Source: Geobacillus subterraneus (GTDB taxonomy: Bacteria; Bacillota; Bacilli; Bacillales; Anoxybacillaceae). Taken from it: a DNA stretch of 64,000 nucleotides. The notes below the pieces were generated by a model. It had not been told where the DNA came from and made no database searches. It worked only from the letters and a program-made list of their open reading frames with translations. The position numbers were made by a program, and so were the translations under genes. Positions 1-8,524 of this stretch are shown here, one piece after another. The stretch's first letter is position 1, and each line of letters starts with the position of its first letter. Where the stretch lies: positions 868,001-932,000 of the forward strand of contig NZ_CP014342.1 in NCBI RefSeq assembly GCF_001618685.1. The letters are read 5' to 3'.

Positions 1-1
1 A

Positions 2-1513
2 GAAGTGGAGTTGGCGAATGGGAAAAAGTTGATTACCACCCGCATCCCGATCATCGACGAGAGCGGCCAGTTGTTCGGAGCGCTTGCGGTATTTAAAGAT
101 ATCACCGAACTTGTCGATTTGGCGGAAGAAATTACGGACTTAAAAGAAGTGCGCATGATGCTTGAAGCAATTATCTACTCATCAGAAGAAGCGATCTCGG
201 TCGTGGATGAAAACGGGAACGGCATTTTGATCAACCCGGCGTATACCCGTCTCACCGGTCTGACGAAAGAGGAGGTGATCGGCAAGCCGGCGACCGCCGA
301 CATCGCCGAGGGGGAAAGCATGCATATGCAAGTGTTGAAAACGCGCCGCCCGGTGCGCGGCGCGCGCATGAAAGTCGGCCCGAAAAACCGCGATGTCATC
401 GTCAATGTCGCTCCGATCATTGTGGACGGTGTATTAAAAGGGAGCGTCGGCGTCATTCACGACGTGTCGGAAATCCAACGGCTGACGGCGGAGCTCAACC
501 GGGCGCGGCAAATTATTCGCACGCTCGAGGCGAAATATTCGTTTGCCGATATTATCGGTGAATCGGAAGAGATGAAAGTTGCGATTGAGCAAGCGAAACT
601 AGCGGCGAAAACGCCGGCGACGATTTTGCTGCGCGGCGAATCAGGAACGGGAAAAGAACTGTTTGCCCACGCCATTCATAACGCCAGCGACCGGAAGTAT
701 AACAAGTTTATCCGCGTCAACTGTGCGGCCATTCCGGAAACATTATTAGAAAGCGAGCTATTCGGTTATGAAGAAGGGGCGTTTTCCGGCGCACGGCGCG
801 GTGGCAAGCGCGGGTTGTTTGAAGAGGCGAACAACGGAAGCATTTTCCTTGACGAAATTGGCGAACTGTCAGCGAGCACGCAAGCGAAGCTGCTTCGCGT
901 CCTGCAAGAGAGGGAGATCGTCCGCGTCGGCGGAACGAAACCGATCCCGATTAACGTCCGCGTCATTGCTGCAACGAATGTCAATCTGGAAAAAGCGATT
1001 GCCGACGGCACGTTTCGTGAAGACTTATATTACCGGCTCAACCGGATGCCCATTTACATCCCGCCGCTGCGCGCCCGCAAAGAAGACATTCCGGCCCTTT
1101 GCCGGCATTTGATCCAAAAGCTGAACCAAGATTACGGGCGCAACGTCGAAGGGGTGACAAACGAAGCAATGGCGCGGCTTTTCGCTTATGATTGGCCGGG
1201 GAACGTCCGCGAACTTGAAAACGTGCTCGGACGGGCGATGATTTTCATGAAATTTCATGAGGTGATGATCGACGTTACGCATTTGCCGCCGCTCGCCACC
1301 CCATCGCCGGCACCGGCACTCCGCATTGAAGCGGAGGAGCCGCTCCGCCCGCTTGATGAGATGGTCGGGGAGTATGAGGCGCGTTTGTTAGAGCGGGCGC
1401 TCCGCCGTTATCATGGCAATAAAACAGCGACTGCCCGGGCGCTCGGCATTTCAGTGCGCAACTTGTACTATAAATTGGAGAAATACGGGCTTGACAAAAA
1501 AAGCATGCAGTAA
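2..1513 (+). CDS. bkdR: BkdR, sigma-54-dependent transcriptional activator (5' end outside window)
   Basis: Enhancer-binding activator expected to switch on the bkd operon from the sigma-54 promoter just downstream. The reading frame is open at the window edge, so the N-terminus is missing; the first in-frame start visible is a GTG at position 5, which is probably internal. About 500 residues remain: one or two PAS-type sensory regions (roughly residues 1-160), an AAA+ sigma-54 interaction domain with Walker A GESGTGKE and Walker [10 protein letters not shown], and a C-terminal Fis-type helix-turn-helix ([13 protein letters not shown]). The sigma-54 contact loop reads GAFSGA rather than the usual GAFTGA. 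The family and the neighbouring genes make BkdR the natural name; the inducer (branched-chain amino or keto acids) is family knowledge. Confidence 0.93.
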   Translation, partial: EVELANGKKLITTRIPIIDESGQLFGALAVFKDITELVDLAEEITDLKEVRMMLEAIIYSSEEAISVVDENGNGILINPAYTRLTGLTKEEVIGKPATADIAEGESMHMQVLKTRRPVRGARMKVGPKNRDVIVNVAPIIVDGVLKGSVGVIHDVSEIQRLTAELNRARQIIRTLEAKYSFADIIGESEEMKVAIEQAKLAAKTPATILLRGESGTGKELFAHAIHNASDRKYNKFIRVNCAAIPETLLESELFGYEEGAFSGARRGGKRGLFEEANNGSIFLDEIGELSASTQAKLLRVLQEREIVRVGGTKPIPINVRVIAATNVNLEKAIADGTFREDLYYRLNRMPIYIPPLRARKEDIPALCRHLIQKLNQDYGRNVEGVTNEAMARLFAYDWPGNVRELENVLGRAMIFMKFHEVMIDVTHLPPLATPSPAPALRIEAEEPLRPLDEMVGEYEARLLERALRRYHGNKTATARALGISVRNLYYKLEKYGLDKKSMQ

Positions 1514-1529
1514 TTTTCATATAGCGAAA

Positions 1530-1545
1530 AAGATTGCACAATCTT
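1530..1545. promoter_or_regulatory. 16-bp palindrome, candidate BkdR upstream activating site
   Basis: AAGATTG-CA-CAATCTT is a perfect inverted repeat with 7-bp arms, about 50 bp upstream of the -24 element of the bkd promoter. Sigma-54 activators bind upstream palindromes, so it is a reasonable BkdR site, but the binding sequence of this family is not something the DNA alone can prove. It could also be a weak bidirectional hairpin at the end of bkdR. Confidence 0.4.
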
Positions 1546-1565
1546 GCCCGTATCCAACGGCTGTT

Positions 1566-1579
1566 TTAAAGCGCTTTCA
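1566..1579 (+). promoter_or_regulatory. Candidate cre (CcpA) site upstream of the bkd promoter
   Basis: The 14-mer TTAAAGCGCTTTCA matches the catabolite-responsive element consensus TGWAANCGNTNWCA at every defined position except the second. It ends 12 bp before the -24 element, a position where bound CcpA could interfere with activator contact. This would link branched-chain amino acid use to carbon catabolite control. Sequence match only. Confidence 0.5.
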
Positions 1580-1591
1580 TCATTTTATGGT

Positions 1592-1607
1592 TGGCACAGT
1601 TTTTGCG
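1592..1607 (+). promoter_or_regulatory. Sigma-54 (SigL) -24/-12 promoter of the bkd operon
   Basis: TGGCAC-AGTTT-TTGCG fits the sigma-54 consensus TGGCAC-N5-TTGCW at all but the final base. The invariant GG and GC doublets are correctly spaced. Transcription would begin near 1618, which excludes an upstream GTG at 1616 as the ptb start and supports the ATG at 1652. The adjacent AAA+ activator gene makes the assignment very strong. Confidence 0.93.
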
Positions 1608-1651
1608 TATAAAAAGTGCCGCACGATTTGCAGAAAAGGTTGGTGCAGACG

Positions 1652-2551
1652 ATGAAGCTAAAATCGCTAATCGAAGAGGCAAGCCAATGCCAGGGCCGGA
1701 CGGTGGCAGTGGCGGCGGCGGAAGACGAAGAAGTCATCGAGGCAGTGGCGATGGCACTCAAACATCGCCTCGGACGGTTCGTGCTGTACGGGGATCGCGA
1801 GCGGGTCGGCCGATTGCTGAAAGAAAAGGGCTGCACGCGCTTTTCCGATGTTGAGATCGTTCATGCGAACTCGGTCGGGCAGGCAGCGGAGCTCGCCGTG
1901 CGCGCCGTTCACTTGAACGAGGCTGACGCGCTGATGAAAGGGCATGTGTCGACCGCGACGCTCTTAAAGGCGGTGCTCAATAAAGAGTACGGGCTGCGCG
2001 CCGGGAGAGTTCTTTCCCATGTCGCCGTCTTTGACGTGCCGGGGGCGGATCGGCCCATCATCGTGACGGATGCGGCGATGAACATCGCGCCCGATTTGGA
2101 ACAAAAAGTGCAAATTGTGAATAACGCCGTCAGCGTGGCGCGGTCGATCGGCATTGAGCAGCCGAAAGTGGCGGCCTTGGCGGCAGTGGAAACAGTCAAT
2201 CCGGCCATGCCGGCAACACTTGATGCCGCCGCGCTCGCCATAATGCAAAAGCGGGGCCAAATCAGCGGCTGCCTGCTTGATGGGCCGCTTGCCTTGGACA
2301 ACGCCGTGTCCATGACGGCGGCGAAGCATAAGCGGATTGAGAGTGAAGTCGCCGGTTGCGCTGATATTTTGCTCGTTCCCGACATTGAATCCGGCAATAT
2401 GTTGTACAAATCGCTCGTCTATTTTGCGAACGCTCGCGTTGGCGCGGTCATTGCCGGAGCGAAGGCGCCCATCGTTTTAACATCGCGCGCCGACTCGGCG
2501 GAAAGCAAATTGTATTCGCTCGCCCTTGCGATCTGTTCGGCAGCGAAATGA
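1652..2551 (+). CDS. ptb: Phosphate butyryltransferase
   Basis: Transfers acyl groups between CoA and phosphate (butyryl- or branched acyl-CoA to acyl-phosphate), the first step in recovering ATP from branched-chain acyl-CoAs together with butyrate kinase. The 299-residue product from the ATG at 1652 has the length and composition of the phosphate acetyl/butyryltransferase family, including the conserved stretch [19 protein letters not shown] and a C-terminal [19 protein letters not shown]. An in-frame GTG at 1616 would precede the predicted sigma-54 transcript start and is rejected. First gene of the bkd operon; bcd follows 20 bp downstream. Confidence 0.94.
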   Translation: MKLKSLIEEASQCQGRTVAVAAAEDEEVIEAVAMALKHRLGRFVLYGDRERVGRLLKEKGCTRFSDVEIVHANSVGQAAELAVRAVHLNEADALMKGHVSTATLLKAVLNKEYGLRAGRVLSHVAVFDVPGADRPIIVTDAAMNIAPDLEQKVQIVNNAVSVARSIGIEQPKVAALAAVETVNPAMPATLDAAALAIMQKRGQISGCLLDGPLALDNAVSMTAAKHKRIESEVAGCADILLVPDIESGNMLYKSLVYFANARVGAVIAGAKAPIVLTSRADSAESKLYSLALAICSAAK

Positions 2552-2571
2552 AAAGAAGGAGGCCATCGAAG

Positions 2572-3675
2572 ATGGAACTGTTTAAATATATGGAAACGTA
2601 TGATTACGAACAAGTGTTGTTTTGTCAAGACAAAGAATCGGGCTTAAAGGCGATCATCGCCATTCATGATACAACGCTCGGCCCGGCGTTGGGCGGCACG
2701 CGCATGTGGATGTACAATTCGGAAGAAGAAGCGCTCGAAGACGCGTTGCGCCTCGCCCGCGGCATGACGTATAAAAACGCGGCGGCTGGCCTCAACTTAG
2801 GCGGAGGCAAAACGGTCATCATCGGCGACCCGCGCAAAGATAAAAACGAGGCGATGTTCCGCGCCTTCGGCCGCTTCATCCAAGGATTGAACGGCCGCTA
2901 TATCACGGCCGAGGACGTCGGGACGACGGTTGCTGATATGGATATCATTTACCAAGAGACCGACTATGTGACCGGCATTTCCCCGGAGTTCGGCTCGTCC
3001 GGCAACCCGTCGCCGATGACAGCCTACGGTGTCTACCGCGGGATGAAGGCGGCGGCGAAAGAAGCGTTCGGCAGCGACTCGCTCGAAGGAAAAGTCATCG
3101 CCGTCCAAGGCGTCGGCAATGTCGCTTACCATTTATGCCGCCATTTGCATGAAGAAGGAGCTAAGCTTGTAGTCACCGACATTAACAAAGAAGCGGTGGC
3201 CCGCGCGGTCGAGGAATTTGGCGCGAAAGCGGTCGACCCGAACGACATTTACGGCGTTGAGTGCGACATTTTTGCCCCGTGCGCGCTCGGCGGCATCATC
3301 AATGACCAGACGATCCCGCAGCTGAAAGCGAAAGTGATCGCCGGCTCGGCGAACAACCAGCTGCGCGAGGCGCGGCATGGCGATATCATTCACGAAATGG
3401 GCATCGTGTATGCCCCGGATTACGTAATCAACGCTGGCGGCGTCATCAATGTCGCTGATGAATTGTACGGCTACAACCGTGAACGGGCGATGAAAAAAGT
3501 CGAGCAAATTTACGATAACATTGAAAAAGTGTTTGCGATCGCCAAGCGCGACAACATTCCGACGTACGTTGCGGCCGATCGGATGGCGGAAGAGCGGATC
3601 GAAACGATGCGCAAGGCGCGCAGCCAATTTTTGCAAAACGGTCATCATATTTTAAGCCGCCGCCGCGGCCGTTAA
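2572..3675 (+). CDS. bcd: Leucine dehydrogenase
   Basis: NAD-dependent oxidative deamination of leucine, isoleucine and valine to their keto acids, feeding the keto acid dehydrogenase encoded downstream. The 367-residue protein shows the Glu/Leu/Phe/Val dehydrogenase signature [10 protein letters not shown] with the catalytic lysine at residue 80 and the substrate-binding lysine near 68, plus a Rossmann loop [11 protein letters not shown]. The start at 2572 follows AAGGAGG at a normal distance. The C-terminus ends in an Arg-rich tail encoded by a GC-rich stretch that runs into the intergenic hairpin. Confidence 0.95.
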   Translation: MELFKYMETYDYEQVLFCQDKESGLKAIIAIHDTTLGPALGGTRMWMYNSEEEALEDALRLARGMTYKNAAAGLNLGGGKTVIIGDPRKDKNEAMFRAFGRFIQGLNGRYITAEDVGTTVADMDIIYQETDYVTGISPEFGSSGNPSPMTAYGVYRGMKAAAKEAFGSDSLEGKVIAVQGVGNVAYHLCRHLHEEGAKLVVTDINKEAVARAVEEFGAKAVDPNDIYGVECDIFAPCALGGIINDQTIPQLKAKVIAGSANNQLREARHGDIIHEMGIVYAPDYVINAGGVINVADELYGYNRERAMKKVEQIYDNIEKVFAIAKRDNIPTYVAADRMAEERIETMRKARSQFLQNGHHILSRRRGR

Positions 3676-3680
3676 CGGCG

Positions 3681-3708
3681 GCCAGGGGCGGTCCTCCGCC
3701 CCGCTGGC
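3681..3708 (+). other. GC-rich RNA hairpin between bcd and buk
   Basis: GGGGCGG-tcct-CCGCCCC (3685-3702) is a perfect 7-bp GC stem on a tetraloop, and GCCA (3681-3684) can extend it with TGGC (3705-3708) across a 2-nt bulge. No T-run follows, so it is unlikely to be an intrinsic terminator; an mRNA stability or processing element inside the operon is more plausible. Its position 23 bp before buk keeps it clear of the buk ribosome site. Confidence 0.6.
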
Positions 3709-3730
3709 GGCATACGGAGGGACGACAACG

Positions 3731-4843
3731 ATGCAAGAGCAGAAGTTCCGTATTTTAACGATCAATCCAGGTTCGACCTCGACGAAAATTGGCGTGTTTG
3801 AAAATGAACGGCCACTGTTGGAAAAAACGATCCGCCATGATGCGGATGTGCTGCGGCAATACGCGACGATTATCGACCAATATGAATTTCGCAAACAGAC
3901 GATTTTAGCCGCTTTAGATGAGGAAGGAATCAACTTATCGAAGCTAAGCGCCGTCTGCGGCCGCGGGGGGCTTCTCCGCCCGATCGAAGGCGGAACGTAC
4001 CGGGTCAATGAGGCGATGCTTGACGATTTGCGCCGCGGCTACTCCGGCCAGCACGCCTCCAACCTCGGCGGCATTTTGGCGCATGAAATCGCTTCAGCGT
4101 TAAATATCCCGGCGTTTATTGTCGACCCGGTCGTCGTCGATGAGCTTGAGCCGATCGCTCGGATTAGCGGGTTTCCGCTGATCGAGCGGCGCAGCATTTT
4201 CCATGCGTTGAACCAAAAAGCGGTCGCGCGCCGCGTCGCTCGGCAGCTTGGCAAGCGGTATGACGAGTTGAATTTCATCGTCGCCCATATGGGCGGCGGC
4301 ATTACCGTCGGCGCCCACAAGCGGGGGCGGGTCGTCGATGTCAATAACGGCCTTGACGGCGAAGGCCCGTTCAGCCCGGAGCGCGCCGGAACGGTGCCGG
4401 CCGGCGATTTGGTCGCTTTATGTTTTTCAGGTGAATACTACCGTGATGAGATCATGAACATGCTTGTCGGCCGCGGCGGTCTTGTCGGGCATCTTGGCAC
4501 GAACGATGCGGTAAAAGTGGAAAAAATGATTGAAGCCGGGAACGAACAGGCGAAACTCGTGTATGAGGCGATGGCATACCAAGTGGCGAAAGAAATCGGC
4601 GCGGCAAGCGCCGTGCTTTCCGGCAAAGTCGACGCCATCATTTTAACCGGCGGCCTGGCGTACGGCAAATCGTTCGTCGAACAAATCACCCGCCGCGTCC
4701 AATGGATTGCCGATGTCATCGTCCACCCGGGCGAAAATGAACTGCAGGCGTTGGCGGAAGGCGCGCTTCGCGTCTTGCGCGGCGAGGAAGAGGAAAAAAC
4801 ATATCTAGGTGAAGCGGCTGCGCCGGTTTCAGTCCGGCGTTGA
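3731..4843 (+). CDS. buk: Butyrate kinase
   Basis: Makes ATP and a branched-chain or butyric acid from the acyl-phosphate formed by Ptb. The 370-residue protein is an ASKHA-fold acetate/butyrate kinase: the N-terminal phosphate loop [16 protein letters not shown], the glycine-rich [14 protein letters not shown] and a C-terminal [16 protein letters not shown] are all present. It starts at an ATG 11 bp after CGGAGGG. The C-terminus carries a short extra acidic tail (about residues 350-370). It belongs to the bkd operon and overlaps no neighbour. Confidence 0.95.
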   Translation: MQEQKFRILTINPGSTSTKIGVFENERPLLEKTIRHDADVLRQYATIIDQYEFRKQTILAALDEEGINLSKLSAVCGRGGLLRPIEGGTYRVNEAMLDDLRRGYSGQHASNLGGILAHEIASALNIPAFIVDPVVVDELEPIARISGFPLIERRSIFHALNQKAVARRVARQLGKRYDELNFIVAHMGGGITVGAHKRGRVVDVNNGLDGEGPFSPERAGTVPAGDLVALCFSGEYYRDEIMNMLVGRGGLVGHLGTNDAVKVEKMIEAGNEQAKLVYEAMAYQVAKEIGAASAVLSGKVDAIILTGGLAYGKSFVEQITRRVQWIADVIVHPGENELQALAEGALRVLRGEEEEKTYLGEAAAPVSVRR

Positions 4844-4873
4844 TGCGGCAACGGACAGAAAGGGGAAGGCAAG

Positions 4874-6295
4874 ATGGCAAAGGAATACGATGTCGTCATT
4901 CTTGGCGGCGGCACAGGCGGCTATGTGGCAGCCATTCGCGCGTCGCAGCTCGGCTTGAAAACGGCGGTCGTCGAAAAAGGGAAGCTCGGCGGCACGTGCC
5001 TGCACGCCGGCTGCATTCCATCGAAAGCGCTGCTCCGGAGCGCCGAAGTGTACGCGCAAACGAAACAAAGTGAGGCGTTTGGCGTCATTGCCGGCGACGT
5101 GCGCCTCGATTTCGCCAAAGTGCAGGCGCGCAAGGCGGCGATTGTTGAGCAGCTCCACAAAGGTGTGCAGCATCTGATGAAAAAAGGGAAAATCGATGTA
5201 TACGCCGGCACCGGCCGCCTGCTCGGCCCATCCATTTTCTCGCCGCTCGCTGGGACGGTGTCGGTGGAAATGAACGACGGCAGCGAAAACGAAATGCTCG
5301 TCCCAAAATTTGTCGTCATCGCCACCGGTTCGCGGCCGCGCACATTGCCGGGGCTCGAGCCGGACGGGGAATTCGTGATGACATCAGACGAAGCGCTGCA
5401 AATGGAGACACTCCCGTCGTCCATCTTGATCGTCGGCGGCGGGGTGATCGGCATGGAATGGGCGTCGATGCTGAATGATTTTGGTGTTGACGTCACGGTG
5501 TTAGAATATGCGGACCGCATTTTGCCGACGGAAGATGAAGATGTGTCAAAAGAAATGGAAAAACTGCTCCGCCGCCGCGGCGTTACGATCATCACCGGGG
5601 CAAAAGTGCTGCCGGAAACATTGGAAAAAGGAAACGGAGTGACCATCCAGGCGGAACATAGCGGCGAGCGAAAAACGTTTGCGGCTGACAAGATGCTTGT
5701 TTCCGTTGGGCGTCAGGCAAACATTGAAGGAATCGGCCTGGAAAACACCGACATTGTCGTGGAGAAGGGGTATATTCAAACGAACGTGTTCGGCCAAACG
5801 AAAGAATCGCACATTTACGCGATCGGCGATGTCATCGGCGGCTTGCAGCTCGCCCATGTCGCCGCCCATGAAGGGATCGTCGCCATTGAACATTTAGCCG
5901 GGCACATCCCGGCGCCGATTGACTATACGATGGTGCCGCGCTGCATTTACACCCGTCCGGAAGCGGCGGCGGTCGGCTTAACCGAGCAAGAAGCGAAAGC
6001 GAAAGGCTATGACGTCAAAGTCGGCAAGTTTCCGTTTAAAGCGATCGGCAAGGCGCTGGTGTTCGGCGAAGCGGAAGGGTTTGTCAAATTCGTCGCCGAC
6101 CGGAACACCGACGACTTGCTTGGCGTCCATATGGTCGGACCGCACGTGACCGATTTGATTTCCGAAGCCGGGCTCGCCCGCGTGCTCGACGCCGCCCCGT
6201 GGGAAGTGGCCCATGCGATCCATCCGCACCCGACGCTTTCAGAAGCCTTGGCGGAAGCGGCGCTGGCCGTCGATGGCCGGGCGATTCACTTTTAA
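4874..6295 (+). CDS. lpdV: Dihydrolipoamide dehydrogenase (E3) of the branched-chain keto acid complex
   Basis: FAD enzyme that reoxidises the lipoyl arm of the E2 subunit and passes electrons to NAD. The 473-residue product has the FAD dinucleotide fold VVILGGGTGGYVAA, the redox disulfide GGTCLHAGC (Cys42 and Cys47), an NAD-binding GGGVIGMEWAS and the dimer-interface active-site HPHPTLSEAL near the C-terminus. A good site (AAAGGGGAAGGC) precedes the ATG. The position in the bkd operon marks it as the dedicated E3 (LpdV) rather than that of pyruvate dehydrogenase. Confidence 0.95.
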   Translation: MAKEYDVVILGGGTGGYVAAIRASQLGLKTAVVEKGKLGGTCLHAGCIPSKALLRSAEVYAQTKQSEAFGVIAGDVRLDFAKVQARKAAIVEQLHKGVQHLMKKGKIDVYAGTGRLLGPSIFSPLAGTVSVEMNDGSENEMLVPKFVVIATGSRPRTLPGLEPDGEFVMTSDEALQMETLPSSILIVGGGVIGMEWASMLNDFGVDVTVLEYADRILPTEDEDVSKEMEKLLRRRGVTIITGAKVLPETLEKGNGVTIQAEHSGERKTFAADKMLVSVGRQANIEGIGLENTDIVVEKGYIQTNVFGQTKESHIYAIGDVIGGLQLAHVAAHEGIVAIEHLAGHIPAPIDYTMVPRCIYTRPEAAAVGLTEQEAKAKGYDVKVGKFPFKAIGKALVFGEAEGFVKFVADRNTDDLLGVHMVGPHVTDLISEAGLARVLDAAPWEVAHAIHPHPTLSEALAEAALAVDGRAIHF

Positions 6296-6328
6296 TCTCA
6301 CCGCGTGAGAGTGAAAGATTGGCAACAA

Positions 6329-6360
6329 GCAGCTTACATGACAAGCTGCAATGCATTTTT
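6329..6360 (+). other. Hairpin between lpdV and bkdAA
   Basis: GCAGCTT (6329-6335) and AAGCTGC (6343-6349) form a 7-bp stem with a 7-nt loop, followed after six bases by five T residues. It could act as a weak terminator or attenuator that lowers expression of the downstream E1/E2 genes, or simply stabilise the upstream mRNA end. A shorter repeat CTCACCGCGTGAG lies just before it. Confidence 0.45.
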
Positions 6361-6380
6361 CATTAAAGGAGGTTGTTCCG

Positions 6381-7376
6381 ATGGCGCAAAATCGTCATCA
6401 AGCGCTCGGATTAAGCGATGACACTGTGTTGCAAATGTACGAAACGATGCTTCTCGCCCGCAAACTCGATGAGCGGATGTGGCTGTTAAACCGCGCCGGG
6501 AAAATTCCGTTCGTCATCTCGTGCCAAGGGCAGGAAGCGGCGCAAGTCGGCGCGGCGTTCGCTCTTGACCGGACGAAAGATTACGTCCTGCCGTACTATC
6601 GCGATATGGGCGTCGTGTTGACGTTCGGCATGACGCCGACGGAATTGATGCTGGCCGCGTTTGCCAAAGCGGAAGACCCGAACTCCGGCGGCCGGCAAAT
6701 GCCAGGCCATTTCGGGCAAAAGAAAAACCGGATCGTCACCGGCTCCTCGCCTGTCACAACGCAAGTGCCGCACGCCGTCGGCTTTGCCTTGGCGGCGAAA
6801 ATGGAAAAGAAAGATTTTGTCGCCTTCGTCACGTTCGGCGAAGGATCGTCGAACCAAGGCGATTTCCATGAAGGGGCGAACTTTGCCGGCGTTCATAAAC
6901 TCCCGGTCATCTTTATGTGCGAAAACAACAAGTACGCCATTTCCGTGCCCATTTCCAAACAATTGGCGTGCGAAAACGTATCGGACCGTGCCGTTGGCTA
7001 CGGCATGCCGGGCTATACGGTTGACGGCACCGATCCGCTCGAAGTGTACCGCGTCGTCAAGGAAGCGGCCGACCGCGCCCGCCGCGGCGAAGGGCCGACG
7101 CTCGTCGAAGCGGTGACATACCGCCTGACGTCGCACTCATCGGACGACGACCACCGCGTCTACCGGACGGAAGAAGAGCTTGCCGAAGCGCGCGCCAAAG
7201 ACCCGATCGTCTCGTTTGCCAACTATTTAAAAGAAACGGGTATCTTAACGGATGCGTTGGAAGAAGACATTCAAGCGCGCGTGATGAAACAAGTAAACGA
7301 AGCGACCGACTACGCAGAAAAAGCGCCGTACGCCGAGCCGGAACATGCGCTTCGCTACGTGTATGCCGAGGAGTAA
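6381..7376 (+). CDS. bkdAA: Branched-chain 2-oxo acid dehydrogenase E1 alpha subunit
   Basis: Thiamine-diphosphate-binding half of the E1 decarboxylase acting on the keto acids of Leu, Ile and Val. From the ATG at 6381, preceded by a near-perfect AAAGGAGG, the product is 331 residues. The thiamine-diphosphate region reads TFGEGSSNQGDFHEG...CENNKYAIS, and RLTSHSSDDD corresponds to the phosphorylation-loop region of E1 alpha. An upstream in-frame start at 6351 lacks a ribosome site. bkdAB follows 13 bp later, as expected for an alpha-2 beta-2 heterotetramer. Confidence 0.96.
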   Translation: MAQNRHQALGLSDDTVLQMYETMLLARKLDERMWLLNRAGKIPFVISCQGQEAAQVGAAFALDRTKDYVLPYYRDMGVVLTFGMTPTELMLAAFAKAEDPNSGGRQMPGHFGQKKNRIVTGSSPVTTQVPHAVGFALAAKMEKKDFVAFVTFGEGSSNQGDFHEGANFAGVHKLPVIFMCENNKYAISVPISKQLACENVSDRAVGYGMPGYTVDGTDPLEVYRVVKEAADRARRGEGPTLVEAVTYRLTSHSSDDDHRVYRTEEELAEARAKDPIVSFANYLKETGILTDALEEDIQARVMKQVNEATDYAEKAPYAEPEHALRYVYAEE

Positions 7377-7389
7377 GGGGGAATGGACG

Positions 7390-8373
7390 ATGCCTGTGAT
7401 TTCGTATATTGATGCCGTGACGATGGCGATTCGTGAAGAAATGGAACGCGACCCGCGCGTGTTTGTATTAGGGGAAGACGTCGGCCGGAAAGGCGGGGTG
7501 TTCAAAGCGACGCAAGGATTGTACGAGCAGTTCGGCGAAGAGCGCGTTATCGACACGCCGCTCGCCGAATCGGCGATCGTCGGCGTTGGCATCGGTGCGG
7601 CGATGTACGGCCTGCGTCCGATTGCCGAAATTCAGTTTGCCGATTTTATCATGCCGGCGGTCAACCAAATTATTTCTGAAGCGGCGCGCATCCGCTACCG
7701 CTCGAACAACGACTGGAACTGCCCGATTGTCATCCGCGCCCCGTACGGCGGCGGGGTGCATGGCGCCCTGTACCACTCGCAGTCGGTGGAAGCGATTTTT
7801 GCCAATCAGCCGGGGCTGAAAATCGTCATGCCGTCGACGCCGTACGATGTGAAAGGGCTGCTCAAAGCGGCCATTCGCGACGAAGATCCGGTACTCTTTT
7901 TCGAGCATAAACGCGCCTACCGCCTCATTAAAGGGGAAGTGCCGGAGGATGATTATGTGCTGCCGATCGGCAAGGCGGACGTCAAGCGCGAAGGCGAGGA
8001 CATCACCGTCATCACGTACGGGCTGTGCGTCCATTTCGCCTTGCAGACGGCCGAACGCGTCGCCCAAGACGGCATTTCCGTCCATTTGCTCGATTTGCGC
8101 ACCGTCTATCCGCTCGATAAAGAAGCGATCATCGAAGCGGCGAGCAAAACCGGAAAAGTGCTGCTCATTACCGAAGACAACAAAGAAGGAAGCGTCATGA
8201 GCGAAGTCGCCGCCATTATTGCGGAACATTGCCTGTTTGACCTCGATGCGCCGATTATGCGCCTCGCTGGCCCGGACGTTCCGGCGATGCCGTACGCGCC
8301 GACGATGGAAAAGTTCTTTATGGTCAACCCGGAAAAAGTAGAAAAAGCGATGCGTGAACTGGCGGCGTTTTAA
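7390..8373 (+). CDS. bkdAB: Branched-chain 2-oxo acid dehydrogenase E1 beta subunit
   Basis: Partner of BkdAA; its transketolase-like pyrimidine and C-terminal domains complete the thiamine-diphosphate site. The 327-residue protein shows the family stretches VFVLGEDVGRKGGVF, RAPYGGGVHGALYHSQS and ITYG...LDLRTVYPLD. The ATG at 7390 follows AAGGGGG; a longer frame upstream overlaps bkdAA and has no ribosome site. A 149-bp structured gap separates it from bkdB, unlike the tight spacing elsewhere in this operon. Confidence 0.96.
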   Translation: MPVISYIDAVTMAIREEMERDPRVFVLGEDVGRKGGVFKATQGLYEQFGEERVIDTPLAESAIVGVGIGAAMYGLRPIAEIQFADFIMPAVNQIISEAARIRYRSNNDWNCPIVIRAPYGGGVHGALYHSQSVEAIFANQPGLKIVMPSTPYDVKGLLKAAIRDEDPVLFFEHKRAYRLIKGEVPEDDYVLPIGKADVKREGEDITVITYGLCVHFALQTAERVAQDGISVHLLDLRTVYPLDKEAIIEAASKTGKVLLITEDNKEGSVMSEVAAIIAEHCLFDLDAPIMRLAGPDVPAMPYAPTMEKFFMVNPEKVEKAMRELAAF

Positions 8374-8399
8374 CAGACGAACAAAAGGCGTCTCCGGCC

Positions 8400-8460
8400 C
8401 TTCGGCAGCGGGAAAGCGCGGGATGTCGGCCAAGGTGCATCCCGCTAAAATGGCCCGAAG
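8400..8460 (+). other. Two-tier RNA hairpin between bkdAB and bkdB
   Basis: An inner 8-bp stem GCGGGATG (8418-8425) with CATCCCGC (8438-8445) sits inside an outer stem CTTCGG (8400-8405) with CCGAAG (8455-8460). Pairing is perfect in both. There is no T-run, so termination is unlikely; a processing or translational control element that adjusts E2 relative to E1 is one possibility. The remaining bases up to the bkdB ribosome site (8511-8517) show nothing else recognisable. Confidence 0.5.
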
Positions 8461-8524
8461 CCAACCGTAGGCGGCTGGGGACGTCACGGCAAAGACATTG
8501 CAACAGAGATAGGAGGGTATCGAT

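Noticed and set aside
1616-1651. Upstream GTG start for ptb giving 12 extra residues
   Set aside because: It lies at or before the predicted sigma-54 transcript start; the ATG at 1652 yields the usual 299-residue protein.
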